NCBI RefSeq assembly: GCF_009939225.1
Contig: NZ_JAACJR010000008.1
Coordinates: 183,107 to 247,106 of the forward strand
Direction: 5' to 3'
DNA from: Sediminibacterium soli
Lineage (GTDB): Bacteria; Bacteroidota; Bacteroidia; Chitinophagales; Chitinophagaceae
DNA length: 64,000 nt
A model generated the notes under the pieces. The model made no database searches and was not told the DNA's origin. It saw only the letters and a list, made by a program, of their open reading frames with translations. Positions 19,098-27,818 of this stretch are shown here, piece after piece (the first letter of the stretch is position 1; every line of letters begins with the position of its first letter). A program made the translations under genes and the position numbers.

Positions 19098-19874
19098 ATG
19101 ACAATCACTTTCTACAAATACCAGGGCACCGGCAACGATTTTGTGATCATCGATAACCGCAAGGGAGATATCGAACTCACCGTTAACCAGGTTAAACACC
19201 TCTGCGACCGCCGTTTCGGCATCGGCGCAGACGGACTGATGCTGCTGCAGACCCTGCCGGGTTATGATTTCGAGATGGTTTACTACAATGCCGACGGGCG
19301 CGAAAGCAGTATGTGCGGCAACGGCGGGAGATGCCTGACGAAATTTGCCTACGATATGGGCATGCACCAGGACAAATTCCGTTTCCTGGCCGTGGACGGA
19401 GAACACGAGGCAGCGATGGCCGATCACGGTTGGATCAACCTGAAAATGAAAAACGTGCACACCATCGAAAACCGCCATGGAGATGCCGTGCTCGATACGG
19501 GATCGCCGCACTATGTAAAATCCGTACCGGATGTAATGGGGCTGGATGTTTTTGAGGAAGGCAGGGGCATCCGTTACAGCAAAGACTACCAGGAAGCAGG
19601 CATCAACGTGAATTTTGTGGAGAACCACGGAGACCGTATCATCGTACGCACCTATGAACGCGGTGTGGAAGACGAAACCTTCAGCTGCGGCACGGGGGTA
19701 ACGGCAGCGGCGCTGGTATTTGCGCATAACGACAACGGTTTTAACCGCGTGGAGGTGAAGACAAAGGGCGGGAACCTGGCCGTTGAATTTGACAAGACCG
19801 GCGAACAGCGCTTCGAGAACATCTGGTTATGCGGACCGGCCACTTTTGTGTATAAAGGAATCATCAACATATAA
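19098..19874 (+). CDS. dapF: Diaminopimelate epimerase
   Basis: This 258-residue enzyme interconverts LL- and meso-diaminopimelate for lysine and peptidoglycan synthesis. The two catalytic cysteines are visible in the family motifs MCGNGGRCLTKFA (about residue 73) and FSCGTGVTAAAL (about 197). The N-terminal FYKYQGTGNDFVIID is also diagnostic. Length is close to the family norm of about 260-280. The cytosolic enzyme acts as a monomer with two pseudo-symmetric halves. Confidence 0.97.
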   Translation: MTITFYKYQGTGNDFVIIDNRKGDIELTVNQVKHLCDRRFGIGADGLMLLQTLPGYDFEMVYYNADGRESSMCGNGGRCLTKFAYDMGMHQDKFRFLAVDGEHEAAMADHGWINLKMKNVHTIENRHGDAVLDTGSPHYVKSVPDVMGLDVFEEGRGIRYSKDYQEAGINVNFVENHGDRIIVRTYERGVEDETFSCGTGVTAAALVFAHNDNGFNRVEVKTKGGNLAVEFDKTGEQRFENIWLCGPATFVYKGIINI

Positions 19875-19952
19875 GTACGGTTTACGAAGCAGGCAGTACG
19901 GTCGCATTTCTGACCTGTACTCGGTGGTTCGTACACTTCCTAAACCTTTTCC

Positions 19953-20891
19953 ATGATCCAGTACTTCAGGAATATAGAAGGACAAACAATAGAGATAGAC
20001 AGGCCCGACAGCGGCGTTTGGGTAAACCTGGTGCCGCCTTTCAGGGAAGAGGAATTCATTGAACTGGGCAAACAACTGGATATACCGATCGAATTTCTCC
20101 GCGACTCGCTGGATATTGACGAGCGGCCGCGTTATGAGACCGAAGACAATGTGAAGTTCGTGGTCATCAAAACCCCCACCGAGAACAATTCTTTCAACGA
20201 CAGCGACGCGTATTATATCACCATCCCCATCTGTATCATCCTTACGCATACCCAGATCGTTACCGTTAACTCTTTTGATAACGGCGCCATCAAGAAATTC
20301 CTGAATTCCTTTCAGAAACGTCATCCCGATAAAAAGAATATGATGATCCTGAAGGTATTTGAGAAAGTGGTGCAGAATTTCATGGAATTCCTGAAAGAGA
20401 TCAATCACCGCCGCAACCAGTACGAAACCAGCCTGTACAGCAGCAACAGCAACGAAGACCTGCTGCACCTGATGCGCATACAGAAAAGCCTGGTATATTT
20501 TGTAACGGCGCTGCGCAGCAACGAAATGCTGATGATGAAGCTGGAGAGAACCAATTTTCTCGGACTGAACGAGGAGGAAAGGGAATTTCTGCAGGACCTG
20601 ATCGTTGATACCAGCCAGGCGCTTGAAATGGCAAATATCTATACCAATATCCTCAGCAGCACCATGGACGCGTTTGCCAGCATCATCAGCAATAACCTGA
20701 ACAACGTGATGAAAAGGCTGACCTCCATTACGCTGATACTTTCCTTACCTATCCTTGTCACCAGTATCTACGGCATGAACGTAGACATCCCCTTCCAGCG
20801 CTCTAACCATGCGTTTTACATACCGGTGATCCTTTCAATCGGACTTTCGCTTTTCATCAGCTGGTATTTCATGAAGAAAAAATGGTTCTGA
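19953..20891 (+). CDS. CorA-family divalent metal transporter
   Basis: This 312-residue inner-membrane protein has a long cytosolic N-terminal domain, an extended helix and two C-terminal membrane helices. The CorA signature YGMN (IYGMNVDIPFQ, about residue 272) sits between TM1 (LTSITLILSLPILVTSI) and TM2 (FYIPVILSIGLSLFISWYF), and the C-terminus is basic (MKKKWF). CorA proteins are pentameric magnesium, or sometimes cobalt or zinc, channels. The NUDIX gene starts 1 nt after its stop, so they are probably co-transcribed, although no functional link is evident. Confidence 0.94.
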   Translation: MIQYFRNIEGQTIEIDRPDSGVWVNLVPPFREEEFIELGKQLDIPIEFLRDSLDIDERPRYETEDNVKFVVIKTPTENNSFNDSDAYYITIPICIILTHTQIVTVNSFDNGAIKKFLNSFQKRHPDKKNMMILKVFEKVVQNFMEFLKEINHRRNQYETSLYSSNSNEDLLHLMRIQKSLVYFVTALRSNEMLMMKLERTNFLGLNEEEREFLQDLIVDTSQALEMANIYTNILSSTMDAFASIISNNLNNVMKRLTSITLILSLPILVTSIYGMNVDIPFQRSNHAFYIPVILSIGLSLFISWYFMKKKWF

Positions 20892-20892
20892 T

Positions 20893-21357
20893 ATGGCTTT
20901 GTTCAATGTAAGGGTATACGGTTTACTGTTCGACGAACAAAAAAGATTACTGGTGAGTGATGAATTCATCCGGGGCGAATACTTCACCAAACTGCCCGGC
21001 GGCGGACTTGAATTCGGGGAAGGCACAAGGGATTGCCTGAAAAGAGAATTCATGGAAGAGACCGGGCTGGAAGTGGAAATCGGCGACCATCTCTATACCA
21101 CCGATTTTTTCCAGATATCCGCGTTCAACAGAAAAGACCAGATCATATCCATTTACTACCATGTTCGAGCGGTCTCCCCGCTCGCGCTCGAAACCAAAAC
21201 GGCCTTATTCGATTTTGCGCCGCACCAGGTAGCCGACCCCGGCGGCGAAAGCGAAGTGTTCAGGTGGGTTCCCTGGAGTGAACTCTCGGAAGCCTCGATG
21301 ACCCTGCCTATAGATAAGGTGGTGATTGGGTTGGTGAAGGGGGGAATTGAATGTTAA
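20893..21357 (+). CDS. NUDIX hydrolase
   Basis: This 154-residue protein has a complete Nudix box, GGGLEFGEGTRDCLKREF plus MEETGL (about residues 36-60), which binds magnesium and the pyrophosphate of nucleoside-diphosphate-linked substrates. Substrate cannot be inferred. It follows corA by 1 nt. Its last codons and stop overlap the left arm of a long inverted repeat (21357-21379). Confidence 0.93.
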   Translation: MALFNVRVYGLLFDEQKRLLVSDEFIRGEYFTKLPGGGLEFGEGTRDCLKREFMEETGLEVEIGDHLYTTDFFQISAFNRKDQIISIYYHVRAVSPLALETKTALFDFAPHQVADPGGESEVFRWVPWSELSEASMTLPIDKVVIGLVKGGIEC

Positions 21358-21454
21358 ATGGGTGCATGGTTACATTGTTAAATGGCTGTATTGTTAGCTG
21401 GCTGTATGACCGGGGTGATAACAACCCCTTCAACAATGTAACCATGCACCCATT
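21357..21454. repeat. Intergenic inverted repeat, 23-bp perfect arms
   Basis: The arm at 21357-21379 is perfectly complementary to 21432-21454, with a 52-nt loop. The arm sequence is built around ATGGTTACATTGTT-type units, and further degenerate copies (AAATGGCTGTATTGTTAGCTGGCTG) lie in the loop. It fills the space between two convergent genes, starting in the stop codon of the NUDIX gene. A small GGGGT/ACCCC hairpin within the loop could act as a terminator. Confidence 0.9.
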
Positions 21455-21470
21455 CAACCATATCCCCCCA

Positions 21471-22253
21471 CTACTCCCTATCCAACCCCATCGCCGCTCT
21501 CTTCATTTTTGTGGCGGTTTCTTTACCAAGGTAGCGTTCAATCCGTTTTTCAATAAAATAGATCAGCGGCGTAAGAATAATGGCCATGGAGAATTTGTAA
21601 CAGTAGTTTACCAGGCAGATGGCCAGCACCAGCTGCCAGCTCCAGCCGTTGCCGATCTTGAATGCGATAAACAAAACGATAAAACTGTCTACCAGCTGCG
21701 ATACCAGCGTGGAGCCGGTTGCGCGTAACCAGATCCATTTTTCTCCGGTTGCTTTTTTGATCCGGTGAAACACCGTAACATCTATGATCTGGCTTACCAG
21801 GAATGCCGTCAGGCTGCCGAAAATGATCCACATGCCCTGGCCAAAAATACCGCTGAATGCATATTGCATATTGGGTACTCCCTGCTCCGCTTTGGAGCCG
21901 ATCCAGAAATCCGCAGGCGGTATCTGCATGGCTGCATAGAACATGATAAAAGCATAAGAGATCAGCACCACCGCGGTATAGCTGATCCGCCGCACCGCTT
22001 TCGGACCGTAATATTCGTTGACGATATCGGTGATGATAAACTCCAGCGGCCATAACAGCACGCCGCAGGTCAGGTTAAAGGACAGGCCCGACTGTCCGAA
22101 CAACCTGATATCCGCCGGTTTCCAGCCAAAAAATTTCTCGAGCGAGAATATCTTGCCGCCGATACATTCGGCGATCAGCGCGTTGGCTACGAAAAAAGCG
22201 GAGATACCAAGGAAGAGCTTGGTGGACTTACTTTTCAGGATATCGTGTATCAT
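21471..22253 (-). CDS. Queuosine precursor transporter (YhhQ/VUT family)
   Basis: This 260-residue integral membrane protein has about six hydrophobic helices. It has family features of the YhhQ/DUF165 transporters, which import preQ0 or preQ1 for queuosine in tRNA: ANALIAECIGGKIF near residue 25, NLTCGVLLWPLEFIITDIVNEYYG (about 60-83) and the C-terminal RATGSTLVSQLVDSFIV. Its ATG directly follows the stop of the 95-residue membrane protein upstream, so the two are translationally linked. Confidence 0.92.
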   Translation of the reverse strand: MIHDILKSKSTKLFLGISAFFVANALIAECIGGKIFSLEKFFGWKPADIRLFGQSGLSFNLTCGVLLWPLEFIITDIVNEYYGPKAVRRISYTAVVLISYAFIMFYAAMQIPPADFWIGSKAEQGVPNMQYAFSGIFGQGMWIIFGSLTAFLVSQIIDVTVFHRIKKATGEKWIWLRATGSTLVSQLVDSFIVLFIAFKIGNGWSWQLVLAICLVNYCYKFSMAIILTPLIYFIEKRIERYLGKETATKMKRAAMGLDRE

Positions 22254-22541
22254 TTAAACAAGTATGAGATGAACGAGTATTTGCGCAGCAAAAAAAAGTA
22301 TGTTAACCGTTACCAGCCAGGGCCTCACACCCAGGGGTAATTTGCGCAACGCCCTTGTCAGGTACAATATGCAGACAAAAAGATTCAGTAAAGGCGCTAC
22401 CGGAAACCAGCCCAGCACAATGATGACCCCGCTGATGGCGTCGTTCTGTATAAAGTCGCGTGTATGCTGTATCAGCAGGCATACCACAAACAGCAGGTTA
22501 CAGATAAAAGCAAAACGGGAAAGAAAGGCAGTCAGGCGCAT
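22254..22541 (-). CDS. Small three-helix membrane protein
   Basis: This 95-residue protein has three hydrophobic segments (about residues 7-24, 37-62 and 75-94) with a basic loop (TRALRKLPLGVRP). I do not recognise a family. It lies directly upstream of the queuosine-precursor transporter gene, its stop codon touching that gene's start codon. It could be an accessory protein or simply a neighbour. The left arm of a 31-bp inverted repeat begins 4 bp upstream of its start codon, inside its leader. Confidence 0.75.
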   Translation of the reverse strand: MRLTAFLSRFAFICNLLFVVCLLIQHTRDFIQNDAISGVIIVLGWFPVAPLLNLFVCILYLTRALRKLPLGVRPWLVTVNILFFAAQILVHLILV

Positions 22542-22544
22542 GAG

Positions 22545-22642
22545 AAGGAAAAGTCAAAATTCAAAAGTCAAATTCAAATGACGTATAACGTACAACTTAG
22601 GACTTTTTTCGGATTTTGTCTTTTGAATTTTGCCTTTTCCTT
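22545..22642. repeat. Inverted repeat between divergent genes (31-nt arms)
   Basis: Arms 22545-22575 and 22612-22642 match at 28 of 31 positions as inverted copies, with a 36-nt loop. The arms are built from AAAATTCAAAAGTC-like units. The repeat occupies almost the whole divergent promoter region, and its right arm overlaps the probable -33 element of the downstream membrane-protein gene. Confidence 0.9.
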
Positions 22643-22649
22643 AGGTTTG
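22622..22649 (+). promoter_or_regulatory. Probable Bacteroidota-type promoter of the YfhO-like gene
   Basis: TAGGTTTG (22642-22649) matches the TAnnTTTG -7 element, with TTTG at 22622-22625 as a possible -33 element (16-nt spacer, slightly short). It lies 20 bp upstream of the ATG at 22669. Confidence 0.5.
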
Positions 22650-22668
22650 TCAGGCTTAAAACATACTA

Positions 22669-25179
22669 ATGAAGACATTTCAGTGGAAATCCCTGGTTCC
22701 CCATCTTATTGCCATCGCTGTTTTCCTGGTGGTGGCGCTGGTCTATTGCAAACCCACCCTCGAAGGCAAGGTATTGCAGCAGCATGATGTGACGCAATGG
22801 AAGGGCATGGCCCAGAATTCGTTTGTGTACAAAGAGAAACATGGGTATTTCCCCCTCTGGTCAAACGGTATGTTCAGCGGTATGCCTGCATTCCAGATCA
22901 CCAGCGTGGGCACCAACCCGGTCTCTATCGTATATGCCAATAATATCCTTACACTGAACCTCCCCAAACCGGTGAGTTTCTTTTTCCTGGCCTGCGTGTG
23001 TTTTTATTTCCTGAGCCAGGTGCTGAAAGTAAACCCGTATGTAGGGCTGTTCGGTGCGCTGGCCTATGCCTATACCACCTATAATCCGATCATTGTTTCG
23101 GTGGGACACGATACCAAAATGATGGCGATCGCCTACCTGCCTGCGTTTGTGGCATCGCTGCTGATGCTCTATAACAAGAAATACCGCTGGGGAACGGCGC
23201 TTACGGCCCTGTTCACCGGTTTGCTGATATCGGTCAACCACCTGCAGATCACTTATTACGGTATGCTGATCGCGCTGGTCATCAGTATCAGTTTCGGGAT
23301 CGACTGGCTGAAGAAAAAAGAATACAAACGACTGGCCACTTCTGTCGGACTGGTGATCGTTGCCGCTTTGCTGGGGGTGATGGTGAACGCCGTTTCGCTG
23401 CTCACCACCTATGAATATTCCAAACGCACCATACGCGGCGGCAGTGAACTGGCCGATGCAAAAAGCGCCACCACCAAAACCGGTCTTACCAAAGACTATG
23501 CGATGAGCTACAGCATGTACAAGACCGAACCGCTGGTGATGATGTTCCCCCGCCTGTACGGTGGCAGCTCGGGTAACCTGGAAGTGGCAGAAACCAAATC
23601 CAAAGCGATCGAATCACTGCAGCAGATGCCGCAGCAACTGGGACAGGTGGTACAGGGCGCGCTGCAGTTTTACTGGGGAGGGATCTATGAGAACGGAGGT
23701 ACATCGGGACCACCCTATATCGGCGCCATCGTTTGTTTACTGGCTTTGATCGGTTTTGTGATACTCGACGGCAAACACAAATGGTGGATACTCACCGCCT
23801 GTATCCTTGCCATTTTAATGAGCTGGGGCAAATATTTTGAAGGGTTCAACAGCCTCCTGCTTTCCACCCTTCCCATGTACAATAAGTTCAGGGCGCCCAG
23901 TATGATCATCGTGATCCCCACACTCCTGCTGAGCATGATGGCCATACTGACGCTGAACAGGATCATCAGTGACCCCGACAGGGAACAGCTTTTCCTGAAA
24001 TACAAAAAAGGACTGATCGCCGTGGCAGCCGTATTTGCATTGGCACTACTGGTTTATTTCATGAGCGATTTTACCGGTCTCAGCGACAAACAATTCAATG
24101 ACCAGTTCGGTCCGCAGATTGCTTCTATTCCCGATCAGCAGCAGAAAGCAGCTATCCAGGAATCCACCAAATCTTTTTTCAGCGCACTGCGCGAAGACCG
24201 GAAGGATCTGTTCATGGGTTCCGTACTGCGTACATTGCTGTTTGTGGTGATCGCGGCGGCGGCACTGTTCCTGTATCTTAAACGCAAGATCAGCGCGCTT
24301 GTGCTTACTGTTGTGCTGGGCATATTCTCATTTGTCGACCTGATCGTGATCGATACTTTTTACCTGAATGAAAAACATTACCAGGATGCTGCCGAATACG
24401 ATAACAGTTTCAAGCCCTCAGCCGTTGACGAACAGATACTGAAAGACACCGGCTATTACCGCATATTTGACTTCAGGTATGGTGCAGGCAATGCATTCAA
24501 CGGCGGGGCATCCCCCTCCTATTTTCATAAATCGATCGGCGGTTACCATCCTGCCAAACTCAGTATCTACCAGGACCTGATTGAAAAACAGCTTTACAAT
24601 TTTCCTAACTGCCTGCCCGTGATCGATATGCTGAACACCAAATACATTATCGCGGCGCAGAATGGCCAGGAGATAGCACAGGTAAACCCCAATGCACTGG
24701 GTGCGGCCTGGTTTGTAAAGAATATCACTTATAAAAAGACCAGTGCCGAGATCATGGATGCACTGACCGGTTTCAATCCAAGGGATACCGCATTGGTGGA
24801 AGAGTCTGCACGCGCGCAGAACCTGGCTGCGACGCCCGCTACAGACAGTTCGGCTTTTATCAAACTGGTGTATAACGACAATGATATCATCGAGTACCAG
24901 TCGTCATCCAAAGCCGCCGAATTTGCCGTATTCAGCGAAGTGTATTACGATGCAGGCTGGGTGGCCACTATCGATGGCAAAGAGACGCCGATCATCCGCA
25001 CCAACTATGTGCTTCGCGGTCTGCAGGTGCCGGCAGGCAACCACAGGATTGTTTTTGCATTCAAACCCGCCTCTTTTTATCGCGGCAATACCGCTGCCAT
25101 CGGCGCTTCGGCGATTATCTGGCTGATGCTGATCGGTGCGGCTGTTGCCAGCCTGCGTAAACCGAAAGAGACCGCCTGA
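22669..25179 (+). CDS. YfhO-like polytopic membrane protein
   Basis: This 836-residue protein has an N-terminal membrane helix, a periplasmic loop (LQQHDVTQWKGMA; FPLWSNGMFSGMPAFQ) and about ten further helices. A large soluble C-terminal region (about 570-800) is closed by a last helix near 805-828. The layout matches the YfhO family, whose members resemble GT-C glycosyltransferases using lipid-linked sugars; WSNGMFSGMPAF is typical of Bacteroidota members. It heads the glycan island, and the GT4 gene overlaps its stop by ATGA. A role in transferring a sugar to a surface polymer is inferred. Confidence 0.85.
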   Translation: MKTFQWKSLVPHLIAIAVFLVVALVYCKPTLEGKVLQQHDVTQWKGMAQNSFVYKEKHGYFPLWSNGMFSGMPAFQITSVGTNPVSIVYANNILTLNLPKPVSFFFLACVCFYFLSQVLKVNPYVGLFGALAYAYTTYNPIIVSVGHDTKMMAIAYLPAFVASLLMLYNKKYRWGTALTALFTGLLISVNHLQITYYGMLIALVISISFGIDWLKKKEYKRLATSVGLVIVAALLGVMVNAVSLLTTYEYSKRTIRGGSELADAKSATTKTGLTKDYAMSYSMYKTEPLVMMFPRLYGGSSGNLEVAETKSKAIESLQQMPQQLGQVVQGALQFYWGGIYENGGTSGPPYIGAIVCLLALIGFVILDGKHKWWILTACILAILMSWGKYFEGFNSLLLSTLPMYNKFRAPSMIIVIPTLLLSMMAILTLNRIISDPDREQLFLKYKKGLIAVAAVFALALLVYFMSDFTGLSDKQFNDQFGPQIASIPDQQQKAAIQESTKSFFSALREDRKDLFMGSVLRTLLFVVIAAAALFLYLKRKISALVLTVVLGIFSFVDLIVIDTFYLNEKHYQDAAEYDNSFKPSAVDEQILKDTGYYRIFDFRYGAGNAFNGGASPSYFHKSIGGYHPAKLSIYQDLIEKQLYNFPNCLPVIDMLNTKYIIAAQNGQEIAQVNPNALGAAWFVKNITYKKTSAEIMDALTGFNPRDTALVEESARAQNLAATPATDSSAFIKLVYNDNDIIEYQSSSKAAEFAVFSEVYYDAGWVATIDGKETPIIRTNYVLRGLQVPAGNHRIVFAFKPASFYRGNTAAIGASAIIWLMLIGAAVASLRKPKETA

Positions 25180-26303
25180 TGGAAAGCCCGGTAATACTGG
25201 GATTGGTATCGTATAAAGTCTTTCCGGCGCAGATGGGAGGACAAAAACACATCGTTGACTTTTACAGGGCGCTCGCCAAACAGACCCGCCTGGTGGTGGC
25301 TGCCGCGAGAGAAAATACCGGCACCGGGAACGAACTGTTCCCGGTGTTCCCTTTTTTATACAATCACTGGAAAGGCATGCTGAACATTTTTTACCTGTTC
25401 CGGCTGCGCAGGCTGATCAGAACGCATACAGTGGACCTTATCCTGGTGGAGCATTCCTATTTCGGCTTTCTGGCCATCCTGCTTCGCAAACTAACGGGCA
25501 AACCATATGCGATCCGCTCGCAGAACATAGAAGCCCACCGCTTTCGCGACCTGCGCAGGCCATGGTGGCGACTGTACGAACGTTACGAGCGGTGGGTGCA
25601 CAAAAAAGCCGATCACAATTTTTTTATTACGGCAGAAGACAGTGACTGGGCGATTGGGCACTGGGGGCTGACGCCCGAGAAATGTTCCGTCAGCACCTAT
25701 GGCACCGATATTGCCGCAGTGCTGCCGGGCCAGCGGGCGGCGGCAAAACAGGAACTGCTTCGCCGCCATGCATTGCCGCCTCATACCCGTATCTTCCTGT
25801 TCAACGGCACGCTTGACTACCTGCCCAATACGGATGCACTGCGTGTGATACTGACAGAGCTATTACCCCTGCTGAGACCAAAAAATCACTCTTTCCGTAT
25901 CATCATATGCGGCAGCGGACTTGATACACAATGGAAAAAAGAGCTGGATGCCTGTCCCGAAGTTGTTTATGCCGGTTTTGTTGCCGATATCCGCCCTTAT
26001 TTTCTCGGGGCCGACTGTCTGATCAACCCCATTACGCTGGGCGGCGGCATCCGCACAAAAATGATCGAGGCCCTGGCGCATCACCAGACCGTGATCTCTA
26101 CCAGGAGCAGCGCGCATGGCGTGGCCGCCGGTACGGCCGGCAACAAACTGATCGTGGTGCCCGACTACGACTGGAAAGCATTTGCCGGCGCCATGCTGGC
26201 CCCCGAACTGCCTGCATCGGAGCCGGTACCGGCCGGGTTTTATACCGCCCATACCTGGAGCAACATTGTACGCCAGGCGCTGTTATCTTTGCAGGCCTTA
26301 TGA
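25179..26303 (+). CDS. Glycosyltransferase family 4
   Basis: This 374-residue GT-B-type glycosyltransferase has an N-terminal acceptor domain (YKVFPAQMGGQKHIVDFYRALA) and a C-terminal nucleotide-sugar domain with FLFNGTLDYLPNTDAL, IICGSG and the GT4-type NPITLGGGIRTKMIEALA (about residues 280-297). It overlaps the YfhO-like gene by the shared A of TGATG, and the next GT2 gene in the same way, so translation is coupled. It probably adds a sugar to a cell-surface glycan at the cytosolic face of the inner membrane. Donor and acceptor are unknown. Confidence 0.93.
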   Translation: MESPVILGLVSYKVFPAQMGGQKHIVDFYRALAKQTRLVVAAARENTGTGNELFPVFPFLYNHWKGMLNIFYLFRLRRLIRTHTVDLILVEHSYFGFLAILLRKLTGKPYAIRSQNIEAHRFRDLRRPWWRLYERYERWVHKKADHNFFITAEDSDWAIGHWGLTPEKCSVSTYGTDIAAVLPGQRAAAKQELLRRHALPPHTRIFLFNGTLDYLPNTDALRVILTELLPLLRPKNHSFRIIICGSGLDTQWKKELDACPEVVYAGFVADIRPYFLGADCLINPITLGGGIRTKMIEALAHHQTVISTRSSAHGVAAGTAGNKLIVVPDYDWKAFAGAMLAPELPASEPVPAGFYTAHTWSNIVRQALLSLQAL

Positions 26304-27217
26304 ATGGTACCCTTAAGATATCCGTGGTGATCTGTACCTACAACCGGGCTGCCTATATACAGGAAGCCATGGAGAGCCTGTATACGCAGACCCTGTCCCG
26401 CGATGCGTACGAGGTGATCGTTGTCAATAACAATTCCACGGACAATACCGAACTGATTTGCCGCGCCTTTATCGGATCTCATAACGATGCCCGTTTTTAT
26501 TATTTCAACGAGCCGCAGCAGGGCGCTTCTTTTGCAAGGAATACCGGCGCAGGGCATGTGCAATCCCCGCTGCTGTGTTTTATGGACGACGACGCGGTGG
26601 CCGAGCAGGACTACCTGGAAAGGATCGTTCGTTTTTTTGAAACCCATCCGGGTGCAGGCGGACTGGGCGGCCGTATCATACCCCGGTACCTGCCTGCCGA
26701 GCCCAAGTGGATGAGCCATTATGTATCGTCGCTGGTAGGCCATTTTCATTACAGCGAAGAAGTAACGCCCTTCAAACCCGGCAAATACCCGCTGGAATCG
26801 AATATGATCATCCGGAAAGCGGATTTTGATGCGATCGGCGGATTCAACTCTGCCCTGCCGGGTGTTATGGGTACGCTGCGTATCGGCGGCGAAGGAAAGG
26901 ATTTCTTTCTTCGCCTGCAGGCATTGGGCCGGACCATTTATTACGACCCCGCCATACGCGTTCACCATGTGGTGGAGACGGCCAAACTCACAAAAGAGTA
27001 CCTGTACCGCGTTGCCAGCGGCATCGGCCGCGGCGAGCGCGTTCGCATGCTGCAGAAAGGACAGGCCAGTTACTATAAAAAAATAGCCGAATATTTTTTC
27101 AAACTGGGCGCTTCGGCAGTGCTTGGAATAAAATATACCTTGCAGGGGACACCTGCAAAAGCCGGACCCGTGATCAGGTTCCGGATAGATGCATTAAAAG
27201 GACTATTCAACCATTGA
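26300..27217 (+). CDS. Glycosyltransferase family 2
   Basis: This 305-residue GT-A enzyme begins with ISVVICTYNRAAYIQEAMESL and has the metal-binding DDDA motif at about residue 95 (CFMDDDAVAEQDYLE). GGLGGRIIPRYLP and GGEGKDFFLRL match acceptor-side segments of family 2. The start at 26300 was chosen because it overlaps the GT4 stop by ATGA; the frame stays open upstream inside the GT4 gene. A TATCTTTG string at 26284-26291 could be an internal promoter, but no good -33 element accompanies it. Confidence 0.93.
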   Translation: MNGTLKISVVICTYNRAAYIQEAMESLYTQTLSRDAYEVIVVNNNSTDNTELICRAFIGSHNDARFYYFNEPQQGASFARNTGAGHVQSPLLCFMDDDAVAEQDYLERIVRFFETHPGAGGLGGRIIPRYLPAEPKWMSHYVSSLVGHFHYSEEVTPFKPGKYPLESNMIIRKADFDAIGGFNSALPGVMGTLRIGGEGKDFFLRLQALGRTIYYDPAIRVHHVVETAKLTKEYLYRVASGIGRGERVRMLQKGQASYYKKIAEYFFKLGASAVLGIKYTLQGTPAKAGPVIRFRIDALKGLFNH

Positions 27218-27224
27218 TGAACGC

Positions 27225-27818
27225 ATGAGCATACAACTGACACTGGAAAGAAAGATCAAGGGAACCCTCAGCAGGTGGTTCGGGCTGAAATTCAAAACAC
27301 CGTCCGAAACCTCCAAAGTGCGGAAATGGGTATTGCCTTTTTGCATCGGAAAAGGCTGCGATATCGGCTTTGGCGGAGACAAAGTGGTGAAATCCAACTG
27401 CGACGGCATCGATTTCCCGCAGCCTTACACCTATACGGGCAAGGACAAAGTGGATATCGGCTGCGATGTGATCAACAACGAGATCCCCGTTCCAGACAAT
27501 ACCTATGACTATGTGTATACAAGTCACCTGATCGAAGATTTTGCCGATACAAAGGATGCGCTCCGCAAGTTTATCCGCATCCTGAAAAACGGCGGTAACC
27601 TGATCCTGGTCTTCCCCGACCAGCCGGTATACGAAGTGTACTGCCGAAAACTTGGCATACCGATGAACCCCTATCATGTACATGCCGATATGGGTTACGA
27701 TTATATGCTCAGACAACTGAACGGGCTGCCTGTTGCCTATGATATCCTTTTCCGCAGTAACTGCGAAGTGGATTATAATGTGGTGATGGTGCTCAAAATA
27801 AACAAGCAGTCCGCATGA
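27225..27818 (+). CDS. Class I SAM-dependent methyltransferase
   Basis: This 197-residue protein has a degenerate SAM-binding loop GKGCDIGFGGD (about residues 42-52), followed by IDFPQP and the acidic turn CDVINNEIPVPDNTYDYVYTS, characteristic of type 11 methyltransferases. The C-terminal part (LKNGGNLILVFPD) completes the Rossmann-like core. Its 3' end overlaps the next gene by 4 nt. In this island a glycan, lipid or nucleotide-sugar substrate is likely, but none can be assigned. Confidence 0.87.
   Translation: MSIQLTLERKIKGTLSRWFGLKFKTPSETSKVRKWVLPFCIGKGCDIGFGGDKVVKSNCDGIDFPQPYTYTGKDKVDIGCDVINNEIPVPDNTYDYVYTSHLIEDFADTKDALRKFIRILKNGGNLILVFPDQPVYEVYCRKLGIPMNPYHVHADMGYDYMLRQLNGLPVAYDILFRSNCEVDYNVVMVLKINKQSA

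Noticed and set aside
22545..22642. Insertion-sequence ends (terminal inverted repeats)
   Set aside because: No transposase, no target-site duplication, and the enclosed loop is only 36 nt.
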